Part shown: positions 50,305 through 63,285 of the stretch, in pieces | Numbering within the stretch: position 1 is the first letter of the stretch | How the letters are laid out: the number at the start of each line of letters is the position of its first letter | NCBI GenBank assembly: GCA_024734555.1 | Contig: JANPWX010000008.1 | Coordinates: 6,741,652-6,805,651, forward strand | DNA from: Trochalopteron elliotii | Lineage: Eukaryota > Chordata > Aves > Passeriformes > Leiothrichidae | Reading direction: 5' to 3' | DNA: 64,000 nucleotides | Program-made: the position numbers and the translations under genes | The notes under the pieces: generated by a model | Told to the model about the DNA's origin: nothing | Database searches by the model: none | What the model saw: the letters and a program-made list of their open reading frames with translations, nothing else

Positions 50305-53300
50305 GTGAGCGGGGAGGGCCGGGCGGGGAGCGGGCGGCGGGAAGGTGCCCGCGGACGGGGAGAGAGAGGGGAAGGATTTTAGCTCCGGGCTGCCGTCCGA
50401 GCCCTGCTGGGTGCGGCGGTGCTGGTGATGCTCCGGAGGCACCGGGCGTGCGGGGACAGCCGGCGCGATGGGGCGGCGGGAGCTGCTGCTCCCTTTCCCA
50501 CTGCGCAACTTGGGGCTACTTGCACCACTGAAAAAGAAAAGTTTTAAAGAAGCGGTGTTGTATTAAATCTGCCCTTAGAGATCTTGAGGGTTTCAGGCTT
50601 ATGCTTTTTCTAACTTTGTCTGGTTACTCCTTTTAACAGCAAGGGCTTTTTTTATTAATAGCTATAGACATAGGAAGCGTCGTGCTAGTTTCGTAGGAAG
50701 ACCGAATTTGTTCATTTTTAAGTCTTAGCTGGAAAGCATCATGCTAACTGTAAGTGAAAATGCCGTATTTACCCACCAAGATGCAAAAATTTGACATGGC
50801 TAATAAGAAAAGGAGACACTAATAAGCAGTAAACAGAGATTGCAGTAAGGCGGAATTTTGATTGACAGGAGAATCATAGTAGCTTTATTCATTATAGAGA
50901 TAAAAATAAAGAGTATATTAGAGGATTTGAAGCACACTTACAAACCTGCATTTGAAAACAAGTTCTGGGCACAGTAAACGAGCTGATGTGGTTTTGGGAG
51001 GTTTTTTTGGGAGTTTATAAATGTGTTTACAGTAGCGCTTCATTCATGTACTGATGCTCTTTGGAGGAGCTGTGAAATTACTGTCATTGAAGACTCGTTT
51101 TTCTGTTAAGCTTGGTGTCTCTTGAAAAGTGGTAAATAATTTAATTAAATAGTCGTGGATGTTTTGGCTTGGATATCTTCATTGTGAAGCAGTTAGCTAA
51201 CATGCTGATTATAACGTCTGAAAGGGAAAAAAAAAATATGCATAACAAGGAAGTCTTTTTCTTTCCCCCCATAAATTAGTCAGTTCTGCTAACTAACCAG
51301 GTAAACTCTCTGTGACTTCACCTACAGCCCTGCAGCATCATGAGTTTCCCTGATTCTTGAGAAGGTTTTACTCTGGCTTCCTTAGTAAGATACACTAAAG
51401 CTAAGGAACAGAAGAAACAGCAGTGCCACTCGTGCAGTCCATTTGTCCTGGGAGCTTTCATGTGGTGGGAAGTGGGTGCAGTGTCCATGGGAACAGCTGG
51501 GCTTGTGGAGAGCGTGGTAGATGGCAGGGCAGGATTCTGAGCAGCAGCTGGTCTGCAGGAGTCCTAACCAAGTGTGACAGTATGTGCAGTTCAGACTGAA
51601 GCTTGCAGTACTTGTTCAGTCATTTTCCTCCTTGAATCACAAAACTGCTGGATTGTTGTTTTTTATCTAATGTTCGACTTCGTTTTCAGGGATCACTGCA
51701 GAAGCTGCGTATGAGGCTTAGGAGTGAGAATGCCACACAGTTTGGCATGGGATGAACAAATTTTATGGACTTGGGGTGATAGTGAAGAATGAGTTTGAAA
51801 CCATTAACTGGTCCTGTTCTTCCTAAGTGATCCTTGTGTGACATGGAGGCTCTGGACAAACTGCAGTCACACCTGACTGACCAGTCCTGGATATCTTTGC
51901 AGGGCCCTCAGTATTCTGGCAGCACCCTCTGCTGCCGAAGTGGAGAGTGCAGCTGGGGCTGCATCAACTTCCCTGAAATCAGGAATCAGAAAAGTACCTG
52001 AGCCTTATTAGGTTCTCTGTTCCCTTTTGAAATTTTAATGGGTGGATGCTTTGACACTTTTATTTGTGCATGATCCCTTCAAATCAAGGGAAGTCCTAGA
52101 GCATCTTTGAAATTATCTATACCAAAATAATGTGCTCCTAAAGCTACTGAGAATCTTGGTGTAATGACCTTCAAGGAAATAGGATGTATTCTGACTTAGA
52201 AGCATCTGCAAAGGGGATTTGGCAGATCTGTGGAAGAAATGCAGTAGGCTGCTGGGAGATGTGCACAGAAAACTTAGGTTGTCCAGAAGAGACCAAGATT
52301 TTTCCCTCTCTGCAGAATTTCAGGCACAAATATAAGCATGCAAAAATTATGTCAGAAGAAAACATCCTCATATACAGTGTCTTATCAACAGTGTAATTAC
52401 AAGTGTCTGTAGGAGATTCCCAGTAATTTGAAACCTAGTTGCGTATGAGTTCACTGTTTGCATTTGAAATACATTTCCAACTTCCAGGCAGTTGGGAGTC
52501 AAATCTTTACTTGGTTTTTGAGCACTTGTGCAAACTTCTTTAGGAAATGCAACTAGTGTCTTGTTCAGCACAGGGTTTTTTCCCTCCCAGGGATGGTATT
52601 TCTTGTTTGCCAGCACTGCTCAGAGGGTGAGAGGTTTGTGCTGGGGAATGTTTGCCAGGGAGAGCCCTGTGGTTTCCCACAGGTGCTTTCAGCAGCTCCA
52701 GCCCAAAATCTTTCAGCAAATAAAGAAAGACAAAGTGATAGCAATTGAAGCTGAGTGCTTGAGGATAATTTTAGGAGCTAAATCTGTGGGGACAAAAACC
52801 CCCTTGGTAAGCTATGCATTGTATAATTGTATTTATGTATTTATGTGTGTATTTATTTTTAATTTAAGAAAAGAAAAAATATCACGGTAACACTTTGCTG
52901 CCTCCTAATCTTTGGGTTATGGGTCGGTTTCAAGGCCAGAAATTGTTATAAAAAGAGAGTTGAAAATGAAATTAAGAGATCTTTTAAGTAATTTAGGCCG
53001 TGCCTAAGGCTAAGAACAAGATTTTCTAAAGCTTTATTAACTCTAGGTTAAATTTGCTTAGTAGATATATCTATTCTTTATCCCCCTCAAAGCTTCTGCT
53101 TCCTTGCAGGATGATCCCAGTGAGGACATGAATTACTTAACCTGTGGAGTTTGCCCTTTGCCTCTACATGTACCTGGGGAGATCCTGATGGTTCCATATG
53201 GTTACTAAAATCCAATATAGTTAGATTATTAATGTAATGACTGATTTGCACTAGATGCTTACAGTTTAGTTAGTCCCTCTGATATACATACATCCATACT

Positions 53301-53891
53301 TTTACCAACACTTGACTTCCATTCAGCGATGAGGAGACCACAGGTTTCCGGGAAATCATTTCCAGTGTCTCCTTATTTTCACTTCTAGAAAAATAAGTCT
53401 TAAGTGTGCCCTGGTTGTCTTTGTGCTAGTTCAAGCCCTATTCTATTTGTCTGGTCTTGAGTATCTCCTGAGTTACTTTTGCTGAACTTTGCTGTGCATT
53501 TTTCAGTCTGTCTGTATGCTCCTCAAAATGCAGAACTCAGACCTGAGTATCTCCTAATTTGTGCAACTGCTTTTGTGTGTGCATTGTTACAGTGGCTGAA
53601 TATTGTGTTATACTGTCTTTATAGCACCCCAGCTTCTCCCGAACATTTCTCCAACTTCTTAAGAACATTTTTGAATGCTAGCCTCATCCTCCAGTTAACC
53701 AGATCCAGTGCGATCTTACTTGCCTTATGTCTACAAGGCCTACACATTATCCTAGAGGGAATTGAAATGTTTTTGATATGGTTTGTTTGTGACCAGTGCT
53801 GGCTGTTGCTCATGTCTATCTGTTGGAGTATTTTTTGGCTGAATTTAATCTTCTCTGAACTTGAGATCAAAGTGTAAGGAAGAAAAGCAGA

Positions 53892-53914
53892 GCAGTTCAC
53901 TCAGACTGAACTGC
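53892..53914. repeat. Perfect 8-bp hairpin
   Basis: GCAGTTCA at 53892-53899 is the exact reverse complement of 53907-53914, with a 7-nt loop. It is short enough to be chance. Confidence 0.8.
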
Positions 53915-56900
53915 GGCTCTTGTGTTCAGGCTTTTGGGCTGAGCACTATTTTCTGCTTCTATCCTGCATTGCAGACTTGCTGAGGGTACTTTTTCAGACT
54001 GGAATTCAGACTTAAGTAGATTCTTTCTGAAGGAAATGTTCAACAATTAGATCAGAAAAGGTAATGTTGGTTTGAAAACTGAATCATAAATAATATAGGC
54101 CAAATGCTAATTTAAATGAATGGTTAGAAAAATGCTTACTTGAACTTGATCATGCAACCTAGAGGGTTGTATTGTCAAGGAAACTAGTGTCAAAAGCTCT
54201 TCTTACCAACCTGGCTGCCTGTTTGTTTTAAAAATTCCCTTTTATCCCATAATCTTAGCAAAGGTCATCTCAAAAAAAAAAAAAGAAAGGAGGAAGGAAG
54301 AAAGATATGTTTCATAAGAGGCTCAGCTTTGGGGCAAAATCGTAGTTTTGGCCTAAATCTTTTAGGCCAAATCCATACCCATGTGGGGTGGGGGCAGGGT
54401 ATAGATTTGGCAGATTTTTGCATCCTTCCATACTACCACTGGTAGCATCCTGAGTGGTGCTACAAACGAGCATCTTTTGAATAGTCAGGAAGTTGACAGG
54501 AAGCTGACTGTGTTGCAGCCTTGTCCTAAAGTGATGTATGGAAATCATAGAGAAGTCTCTGAATGAAAGAGTGTAGCACTTGTGAAAAACAGGGGGGAGA
54601 AGGTATGGGAAAACTGAGCAGGACCCAGTTGTATCTCTGAGGAGAAGCTTATGCCTCTTGGTATACCCCAGCCTCACACTGTGGAGTGACATCAGACTTC
54701 ATGATTAATGGATCCAAAACCACAGAGACTCTGAGCAGAGGTAATTGTCAATTATTTTTGCAATCTGGTAAATATATGAAGCTGATGCATCGAGATTTTT
54801 GGTATGATTATTTGTCAGACAGTTCACTGCTTAAGGGATTTAGCAGGCAATTCTGTACTTTGGTGTACTGCAAAAAAAATTCATGTTCACCTGCTGGTCT
54901 CGTTGTTGTCTGGAGAAGTGCCAGGCCTCCACATCCACCTCTGACATTTGTTGCTCCTTGATGCATTTTAACACTTGGAGACTTAAAGGAAAAAAGAGTG
55001 GGAATTAGGAGATAGGATGTGACATAGTTTGGCTTGTTGAAAGTTGAAGGATGATCTGGGAAGCATGAGGATAGGTAACTTTTGGGTTGTGTTACTTCAG
55101 AGGTAACTGTCTGGTGTAGTTGTACAGCATGCATTTAAAGAAATAATTTTTCAACTGTAAACTGATCCTAGTTACCATACAGGAAAATCCACTTAAAAGT
55201 TTGAACCCAGCTGTTAAATGCATAACCATGTCTGTATTCATGAGGTTCAGACTGCAGCTGTTATATGGCATCCCCGGATATTAATCTCTCACTATTAATC
55301 AGCAACCAAAGTAGCTTATGGTAAGCATTACAGATGCTTGAAATCTCATCTCTTCAGCATCATACCTGGAAGGAAGACAGCAAATACCTGGGTCTTTCCT
55401 TCTTTCATTCCCTCCCTACTTGTTTTTCTAGGAGATATGATTCAACTCAAGACATAAGAAACATAATTTGCATCACTTGTTCTGAACTGGGGTTTATCAC
55501 TCATCCTCACCTGCCTGGCCTCGACAGAGATACTGGGTTTGAAGGCCTGATATGTTTTGCAGTGTGGCAAACACTTCACTTGTGTGCTTTTTCAATGCCT
55601 GTTTTTCCAGATTCATCATCAGAGAGCAGAATAATTAAGCGGACTGAAACTAGATGTGCCATGTGTTAGCCCAAATAACCATGACGTGTTTAAAACACCC
55701 GTGTGATTTTAAACTTAGATGGACTTTTTGAGACTCACAGGACTACTCTCTTCCTTGAGTAATTTGCAGAAGGGGAGACTTAATTACTTTTAAAAATGAA
55801 GAGGGTTAGCGCGTTAGCTTAGTTATCCAGACTAAGGACAGTCTTGCCTTTTTACTAACCCCTATTTGCAGCTCTTCTATTTTTTAGCACCTACATCAGA
55901 AACTGACTGTACGGAACATATTTTCTAATGCTACTGATGTTTATGATGTTTGTCTGTGAAGTTACTGTGATGTTGGAATGGTACTGGTCATCTATCAGCA
56001 GATTTTGGGCTGGTGCTTCAGGCACAATGTATTCTTGTAAGAAGTCAAAACGTGCACACTAAGCAATTGTATTGTTCTTCCTGGGCTGAAATATGGCTTT
56101 GCATTGGCTTGGCAGTGTAAAAGGTACTCGATCCATAGCATATAAACATTCCTTGAAAAGGAAATAGGATATTCATTGCTTCTCTTTTGAAAGAGAGTTT
56201 GGGAAATGTTGCTTGCTGGGCTTCTTCAAATAAACTCCTGATCTCCTTTGGGACAGCTCTGCTGTCCCAGCTCATCCGGTGCCTCTGTAATGTGCTCAGG
56301 AGGTGTTTAAGGAGCACAAGGGTGATGGGAAGTGTTAGATTTGTCTCTGTTCCTGCTTTGCTGAAGTTAATGACCTTCTGGTTTCTGTTTTAAAAACATT
56401 CCGTGAACTGCACAGAGAAATGTAGCCCCTTTATTACTAATCCACAGTATAAATATTAGCCTTTTGTACTAATTTTGCTTTGCTAAAAAGATCACATCTG
56501 TGTGTATTAAGTCATAGTTCTGTATTCAGAAGGATATTTGTATCAAGCAGGGTTTTGAGGTGATAGAGTGCCAAATAATCACAAAGATTTAACTTTTTTT
56601 AAAAAAATTCTGTGTTTCTCAATTCCACAAAGGAGAGAAAAGAACATCTTGAAAGGGAATGCTACCCTTTCCAAGACAGTTGTTTGCCAGTGGATGAAAT
56701 TTAGGAATGACCAGGAAGGGAAAACCCGGTCGTGTTCTGTAGTAGAGCTTATTATAGTAAGATGGGCAAGACCGGAACTGTGGGGAGCCAGAGACGTTAA
56801 CTGTCCGGAGATTTTGTGCAAGACATTTGACATTGTAAAAATTGAGTTATTTAGGGTTTCTGTGGCTTCACTTAATTGTAAATACCTTATTTGTTTCTTC

Positions 56901-59473
56901 TGTTATCTTTTACCACAATAATTTTTCCCCTCCACTTCTCTTTTGAGGAAGCCAATACAAGTGTGATGTTTTGGGGAACAAATAGCCTGATGATGTGTGA
57001 GGAAGTAGGAATTTGCTTGAGTGTCTGACAGCATTCCCTTGAGTGTGACAGAGGGCATGTTTGTTTGTCCCAGCAGTATTTGCTGTCCAGTACACAGTAT
57101 TGTTACCCAGAGTGCTCAGTGGGATTTGAGCTTTTTCCCAGCCTTCGAAATACTGAACTTTTGGTGGATAAGGAGTAAAACGTAGTCATTCATTTGAGCA
57201 TGTTGTTTATAAATGTTTGATCCGCTGGTGTCAGAGGCAGTATCTGTCATCCCTGTTTCTGGAGTAAGTGGCATGAATAAAAGGTAGGCAGTCTGCATGA
57301 AACATAAGCACCTCAGGAGCTCCATGAATACCCCCACTATAACCTAACCTAAGTCGATTGGGTGAAAAATGTGGTTTCCTGTCTTCGCTTGAAAAAAGTG
57401 TTTTTCAGGCTTACTGATATGCATACTGCAAATTTAATTTTCATAAATATTTCATCTCTTTCTTATGCTCAGTTTAATCTATCAAAGCCACACGGTGCAG
57501 GAGACATCTGGGATTGTGCTTAAGCAGCTGGGTTTCATTTGCAGGACGTTTCCAGCAAATTTCTTTTTCTTCCCAAGCACAGAATATCTTGGTGACTGTG
57601 CAGAGTACTGGGAAAATCAGCATGAGTGACATAGCTTCAGACACAGATGGGCTTAGTTTCTTCCTTTACCTGGCTTAGGCACAATCTAAGACTCTTCATA
57701 GGAGGCTTTGTTTTGTATCTGGTCAGCCTAAGCAATAAAAGAACTTTTTTATTTCCTAACTGTGGCACCTTGTATACAGAGTGAACCTTTACAACACCCA
57801 GCTACATTTTCCTTTAGTAGTAAAAAGCATAGAAATTCTAGTCTGAAATGTGTGAAATTGACAATCTAGTTCAATAATGACATATGCTGTGATCAAGCAA
57901 CATATCTATAAAAATAAATTAATTATTAATTGAATACCTCTTCTAAAATCTGAATGCATATTAATGAGGCCAATGTGACAGTATACGAACCTCTTTTCTA
58001 TTGTGACTAAGTAACAAGTGAAAACTCAGTCTTTTGTTTAAATTGGTAAGTGTATTCTGTTTGATTAAGGGCCACCAAGTAGATTTTGTTGAATGAATGA
58101 TGGCTGCCTGTGGGAAGTCACCAGCTGAAAATACAGCTACAGATGAAGAAACAACATTTTCACCTTCTGAATCTGTCATTACCGACATCAGTTTTGCAAA
58201 TACATTTACACTTTGGGAGCATTCTTTCAGATCAGTTTTCAAAGAGCTGGAACATCTATAAAACTTTATTATTTTTTAAATGTAGTTTTCTGTATGTTCT
58301 CTTAGCAGTTCAGTTATTAGTAGCTGCCTTAAGACTTTATTTATTATTTTTGTTGCCTTATAAACTGGAAAATAAGTAAATATGTATCAGAGGCCATCAG
58401 TAACAAGAGGGAAAGTAAAAGATTGTCTGAAGTTATTATGGCATTTGTAAAATTTTGTATCTGATTCACTCCAGATCAGTTGTTATTAACATGTCTTCTC
58501 TTTAAAAAAGAAGGGAAGATAAAAATTCCATCTGTAGCTGTAAAGAAGAAAATTCAAGAAGTTTTTTTCTGCAAATAGGGATAGCCCAGCTGCAGTAGGC
58601 ATTTTAGCTGGACAGTGAGGATTAAACTGTCTGGGGAGCGTCTTGTTCATGTGGGAAAATGTGGGCATGGAATTGCTGCTCTGTATGAAATAGAGATGCT
58701 GGTGTGTGTAATGCTTTCTCCTTGGTAGTGGCTGTATTATATGTCCAGAAATTCACATTTCTCTTAGGTTACAGTTCCCATGCAGACGCAGATACTGAAG
58801 TGTAGTGGTATTCTGGCATTTTTCCTGGTCAGTTCTCTTTAAAATGGGTTCTCCAAAATGTTTGTGATTGATCCAGTATCTTTAGAATCGGCCAGTGATA
58901 GCTGCCACTGTCATTGTGGGTTGTTATTAACAGTACTCTGCAGTGCTTTGTTTTTTGAAGAGTATTAATACTTGTCTTAGGCTGACTGTTCTCTGTAGCA
59001 GAGGGAGATGCTGTGCTTTCTACAACCTGAGAAAGATTCAGTCTGGAATATCTGCTGTCATTGTACTTTGTTATTTTTTTTGTATTGAACACTCTATTAT
59101 AAGTTTGACATAAATCCCTTAGAAATTCTTCTTTTTTGTGGCCAAAAAAATGTCTAAGACACTTTTTACATCTATGGTCATGTGCTTCAGTCATGTACAT
59201 GTTTTGTGCAATCAGGAAATAGTAACATCAAAGAAAAGCAGACTAAATCTCCTAAAAATTGTGTGAAAATCCAACCTTTTTAACCAAGCTTTTTTCCCTT
59301 GGAATTGTTTGTGCAGCTAGCTAGCATCCTGCCACCAAAGAGCACTAGGACAAACCTAATGTTACAATCTTCGTTTTGTAACAAATATCTTAAGTTATTT
59401 TAGAGAAACAAAGCCTAGCTGATGTAAAAATAAGGGAAAATCAATTCTGTCTCTAAAATACAATGGTTTTAAT

Positions 59474-59498
59474 AGGTGAAAAAAAAGTTTTTTCACCT
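59474..59498. repeat. Perfect 11-bp hairpin
   Basis: AGGTGAAAAAA at 59474-59484 is the exact reverse complement of 59488-59498, with a 3-nt AAG loop. The stem includes an A/T homopolymer, and the ends carry AGGTG/CACCT E-box-like (ZEB/SNAI-type) half-sites in opposite orientation. Confidence 0.9.
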
Positions 59499-62400
59499 GC
59501 TAAAAGCCAAGAATGGCTTGTTTTTCTGCCACTTCTGTGAGCGATGTGTTGGCAGAGTCCTCTGTGTGTTTAGAGAGCAAGGAGGAAATTCAGTCAGGAA
59601 CTTTACAGGCTTGGGTGACAGCACCTACTGACAACAAACTGCCACCTGTGTGCTTTCATGTCCTGGCACTTTGTCATCTTTGACATTGTTGGTTCTGGGA
59701 AGCATCTTTCTGTTCTCAATGGGCAGTTCTTAGATGGGTGTTACACTGGAGAAAGGCTGCAGCCCTGCCATGGACATGATGGGAAGTGGAGGTCAAATAG
59801 CAAAGATGAGAATTGTTGAAAAAATTCTCATGAACAGTGCACTGCTGCTGTTTCTCTCCAAGCAAATTGTTTGTACTACTGGGCAAACAGCTTCCACGCT
59901 TGGATTGAAGATCTAGAGAAGGGCTGTGGTCCTGTGGTTAAGTTTACACTTAGGTCTGCACCAGAAGGATTTTTCAGAGCTAAATAAAGGTGGTGGTGTA
60001 AATGTGCTACATTTTTATATAGATCTAAAAGATGTATAGAAATCTGTGCTTCTGAAACTGTTGGCTAGAATGACAAGATTTTTCTTACTGTGTGACAATA
60101 TTAATGATTTTTATATTTTCAGTGTTTATTGGCTTACTATTTCTTCTATTTATACAACAAATAGGCAGTATTAGGGAGAAATTCAGTTACAAGTAGTGTG
60201 AAAAAGAGCTATTAAACTCATCATTGTAAGCATTTGGTATAACCCTGCCACTCCTACTCCAGTTTCTCTTGTCTGTTTAATATTTTAGTGGTAGTAACCA
60301 ACCCTTTACTGAAGGAAACAATACAGCTTAATTTTCTGAAAAAAATTGTGTTTAGTGTACTAATGACCTTTCAAAGATACAAAGCTTTGTAGAATAATCC
60401 CACCTAGATGCTCATTTGGTTTGTAGATCCAGATCCACAGAAGTTCTGCAGTTGAACCAAGTTTGGCTCATTTCAGTTCTTTTGTTTTACCTTCTCTCCT
60501 GAAAAATGGAAATAACAATGCGGTCTGACTCCACAGAGCTATTTATGAGAGACTTTAATTGGGAGTAGCTGTCTCTGCTGGTGATAAAGGCCATAGAAAT
60601 ATTTGTAGATACATTATAAACAGTAACAGACTGCTGCTGTTTCATGTGCTGGACCAAATGGCTTTTAAAATCTGAGTGGCAGCCCACTTTGGCTGTGAGG
60701 GAGGTGGTGCCATGTTGCATTCCCATTGTTTTTCTTGGGGCAGCTTTATCTGAAATAATGGAGAGTAAATTTGCCTTGCAGAATGGCAGAGAGTTTGTCA
60801 CCATTTGCCTGACTCTCAGACAGGATCTTCAGTTGTGAAGGCATCCGTGTTTTGGCCTCCTTACAAGAAACATAGCAGGAGGGATGTGGCAGAGCAATGG
60901 TTTGTGTTCCAACCTCAGCACTCCAAAACTGAATCTGTTAATCTGGGCAGCTGCTTGACCAAATGATTCAACCACGTCCCTAATGCACTCAGAGTAATAC
61001 ATTTTAAGGAGAGAAAAGTGGCTTTTAGAAAGAAAATTTATAGATCTTAAATGATGTCAGCTGTGAAGTTACATATACCAAGTAAGTCACGCTACATAAG
61101 CCCAAAACAGATGAAAATACCCTTAGTAGTGCTGCAGTCAGAATGTCTGTGCTTATATTGTATGTGCAGCCTTTGACCTCTGTGCATAGGCATTGCTGGG
61201 CAGTCTTCAGTTGCATGTTAACAGATTAGCTTTTCCATTGGACCCCTGCTTTCTTTAGTATAAAGGATTAGCAGTGTTCACCTAATGAGTCCCTATTTGT
61301 TACTTTATTTTGTGTGACCATCACCTGATTTACCACCTGCTATTCAAATCCTACTGAGGCCATGATTATTCATTTCCTTGCATTTTTTTTCCTGAGACAC
61401 CCATCATTATAGTGTCATTACTGTAACTTCAGTTTAGTTTTACAAATCACCAAGGTTAGACAAAGGGCTGTCTGTCCTCCCATTTAGCAGGTGGAGCATT
61501 GAGGTGGAGAACAGTTCAGGCTAGAAGAAGACACCCAGGCTGTGGTTTCACATTTGGGTAAAACCAGCCTAATTTAGCATGTGGGCAGCAGTGTACAAGT
61601 CCTTGCTGTTGATTCCTCTCTCTGCTCATCCCTGGGACTTAGGCAGCTGCACAGTGGAGCAGATCACTGATGTGACTGCAAAATAATGCCACCAAAACAG
61701 AAGGAAACCAGATTTTTGGTTGGATTGTCTCTTTCAAAGGAAGTGTGTTCTGACATGGCTAAATCCCCTTGTAGCATCGTTGTTTTGCTTGGTTTTGAGG
61801 CACTCTGGGCTCCATCCTTTGGTGTGCACTTACTTGAGGTGTGAAACACCTTTCTGGCATCAGTGATAACTGTGAGTGCTCAGTGATCAGAATTAAGGTT
61901 TTCAGGTTGAGCACACAGAGGAGTCTAGCAAAGAATTAGTGATTGCTTGAGGAAAGAGTGGCTTAGATGTTTGTTCTGGCTTCACCCCCAGGTACTGCTT
62001 GGGGTCACAGCAAAGCATCAAGTGGAATTACTTACAGATCATTCCTTCTCTTTTTCATTTTTTAGTAGTTTTTTTCCCTATTTGTGGTTATTTACCTCAC
62101 CTTTTTAAGTTTCTGGCAATAATTTAGAAAGGATTCTACACACAGTGATAAATATCCTTTATTAAACTTGCAGAAGTAACACTAATTCAGCCATCTCCTT
62201 AGTAGGCACGTGGGTAGGTGAGTTGATTTTTTTTAGTGTGCTTCTAATATATTGTGGTTTTATGGGTTATTGTTTGAACTTTGAAAAAAATCAAGTGGAA
62301 AACAGAAGTCCTCTCATGTAGCACACCCTTCCATTGTGCCAAGGCATGATGCAGCACAATGACCATACATATCCATGTCACAAAACTTTTCCCTTGGGTG

Positions 62401-63092
62401 AGCAAAGTGGCACAAATAATAGGTTGCAAATCTCCATGTGTCCAGCACTTGAAAGGGACAGGATGTTTTGCTAGGGCCTTGCAGAAAGGTTTTTCCACAG
62501 AAGAGTTATGAGATTCAACAAATCAAAGTTCAGTTCTAAGCTGCAGAGAAACATCCAGCACCTCTTGTTTTCACCCAACTCAATTTTCCCCAGCACATTC
62601 CCCTCTTTATGTGAGTTTATATAGTTCCCAGATTTCTCAGCTCACTTCTGCTGCTTACCAGTTTTGTGTCCGATGCTTTTTCTCAGCTTTTCAGTCCAGC
62701 TTGGTCTGTCTCTCAACCCATTTGGTTTCCTCATAGTTCCTGAATACTGGGATGAGCAAATCCATCCACTGTGCTGCTGCACAGCCTGCCATAGCCTCTC
62801 ACAGGCAGGAAGCAAGGCTGCTGGAAAAGTCCTGCTGAGCTGGCATATTCCTTTGGAGGTGACATTGTCAGGAAATCCAACTCCTCAGATCCCTGGGGTC
62901 TGAATTAGTGCAGCCAGGGGGGGTTACTGATTTATTATGGAGCCCGGCTAGGTGAGGTCTTTGAAGGAGCTGCAACAAATGCACTCCTTATTCAAACTCT
63001 TCTGTTCATGAGTAAAGATTTTGTTTAAGAAAAGCTTCATGGAATATACTGCAGTGCTTCAAATTAGATTTAAGAGCCTGCCATATTTAAAT

Positions 63093-63285
63093 ATCACAGA
63101 ATGGTTTGGTTTGGAAGGGACCTTAAAGATCATCTAGTTCCAACTGCCACCTCTGCTGTGGGTAGGGACACCTTTCACTAGACCAGGTGGCTCAAACCCT
63201 ATCCAACTTGGCCTTGAACATTTCCAGGCATGGAGCATCTGCAGCTACTTTGGCAACCTGTTTTCAGTGCCTCACCACCCATGTT
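63093..63285 (-). mobile_element. CR1 LINE, 3' fragment in antisense
   Basis: The segment begins TATCACAGAATGGTTTGG and continues through GGAAGGGACCTTAAAGATC, TCTAGTTCCAACTGCC, CACTAGACCAGG and CAACTTGGCCTTGAACA. This is the reverse-complement 3' end of a common avian CR1 subfamily. Similarity fades after about 63285 near a CCTCACCACCCATG block. It is 5'-truncated, its coding potential is lost, and no clear target-site duplication is visible. Confidence 0.88.

Larger units (their letters stand above)
49550..50530 (+). promoter_or_regulatory. CpG island promoter (interrupted by gap)
   Basis: GC content and CpG density rise sharply from about 49600 to the gap and again from 50283 to about 50520, in clear contrast to the AT-rich surroundings. 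The left half holds CCGCGCCGGGC, GCGCGGGGCAGGG and GGAGCGCTCCGCGG blocks. The right half holds Sp1-type GC boxes (GGGCGGGG at 50321-50328 and GGGCGG near 50333). No TATA box is visible, which is normal for a CpG-island promoter. The transcription start probably lies in or close to the 400-base gap. The splice donor at 50304/50305 suggests transcription to the right; a bidirectional promoter remains possible. Confidence 0.85.
50531..63092 (+). other. Probable first intron (inferred), non-coding
   Basis: If the donor at 50304 is real, this 12.5-kb stretch is intronic. No acceptor-flanked coding exon was recognised. Chance frames of 110-132 codons occur (for example 53479-53877 +, 54312-54692 -, 56568-56921 +, 58829-59200 -), without familiar domains. 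It also holds the hairpins at 53892-53914 and 59474-59498 and homeodomain-like AATTAATTATTAATT DNA near 57918. Confidence 0.45.

Noticed and set aside
49528..50531. Long open frames across the CpG island on both strands
   Set aside because: They are open only because the 400 N are read as unknown residues; GC-rich DNA also lacks stop codons.
53479..53877. A 132-codon hydrophobic frame that could suggest a membrane protein
   Set aside because: T-rich DNA encodes Leu/Phe/Ile-rich peptides by default. There are no family motifs or convincing splice signals, and an overlapping frame lies on the other strand.
54312..54692. 126-codon minus-strand frame
   Set aside because: No recognisable motif, and G-rich/C-rich simple segments inside suggest chance.
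56568..56921. 117-codon frame with charged and hydrophobic segments
   Set aside because: No domain or homolog was recognised, and the opposite strand is open as well. Length is within chance expectation.
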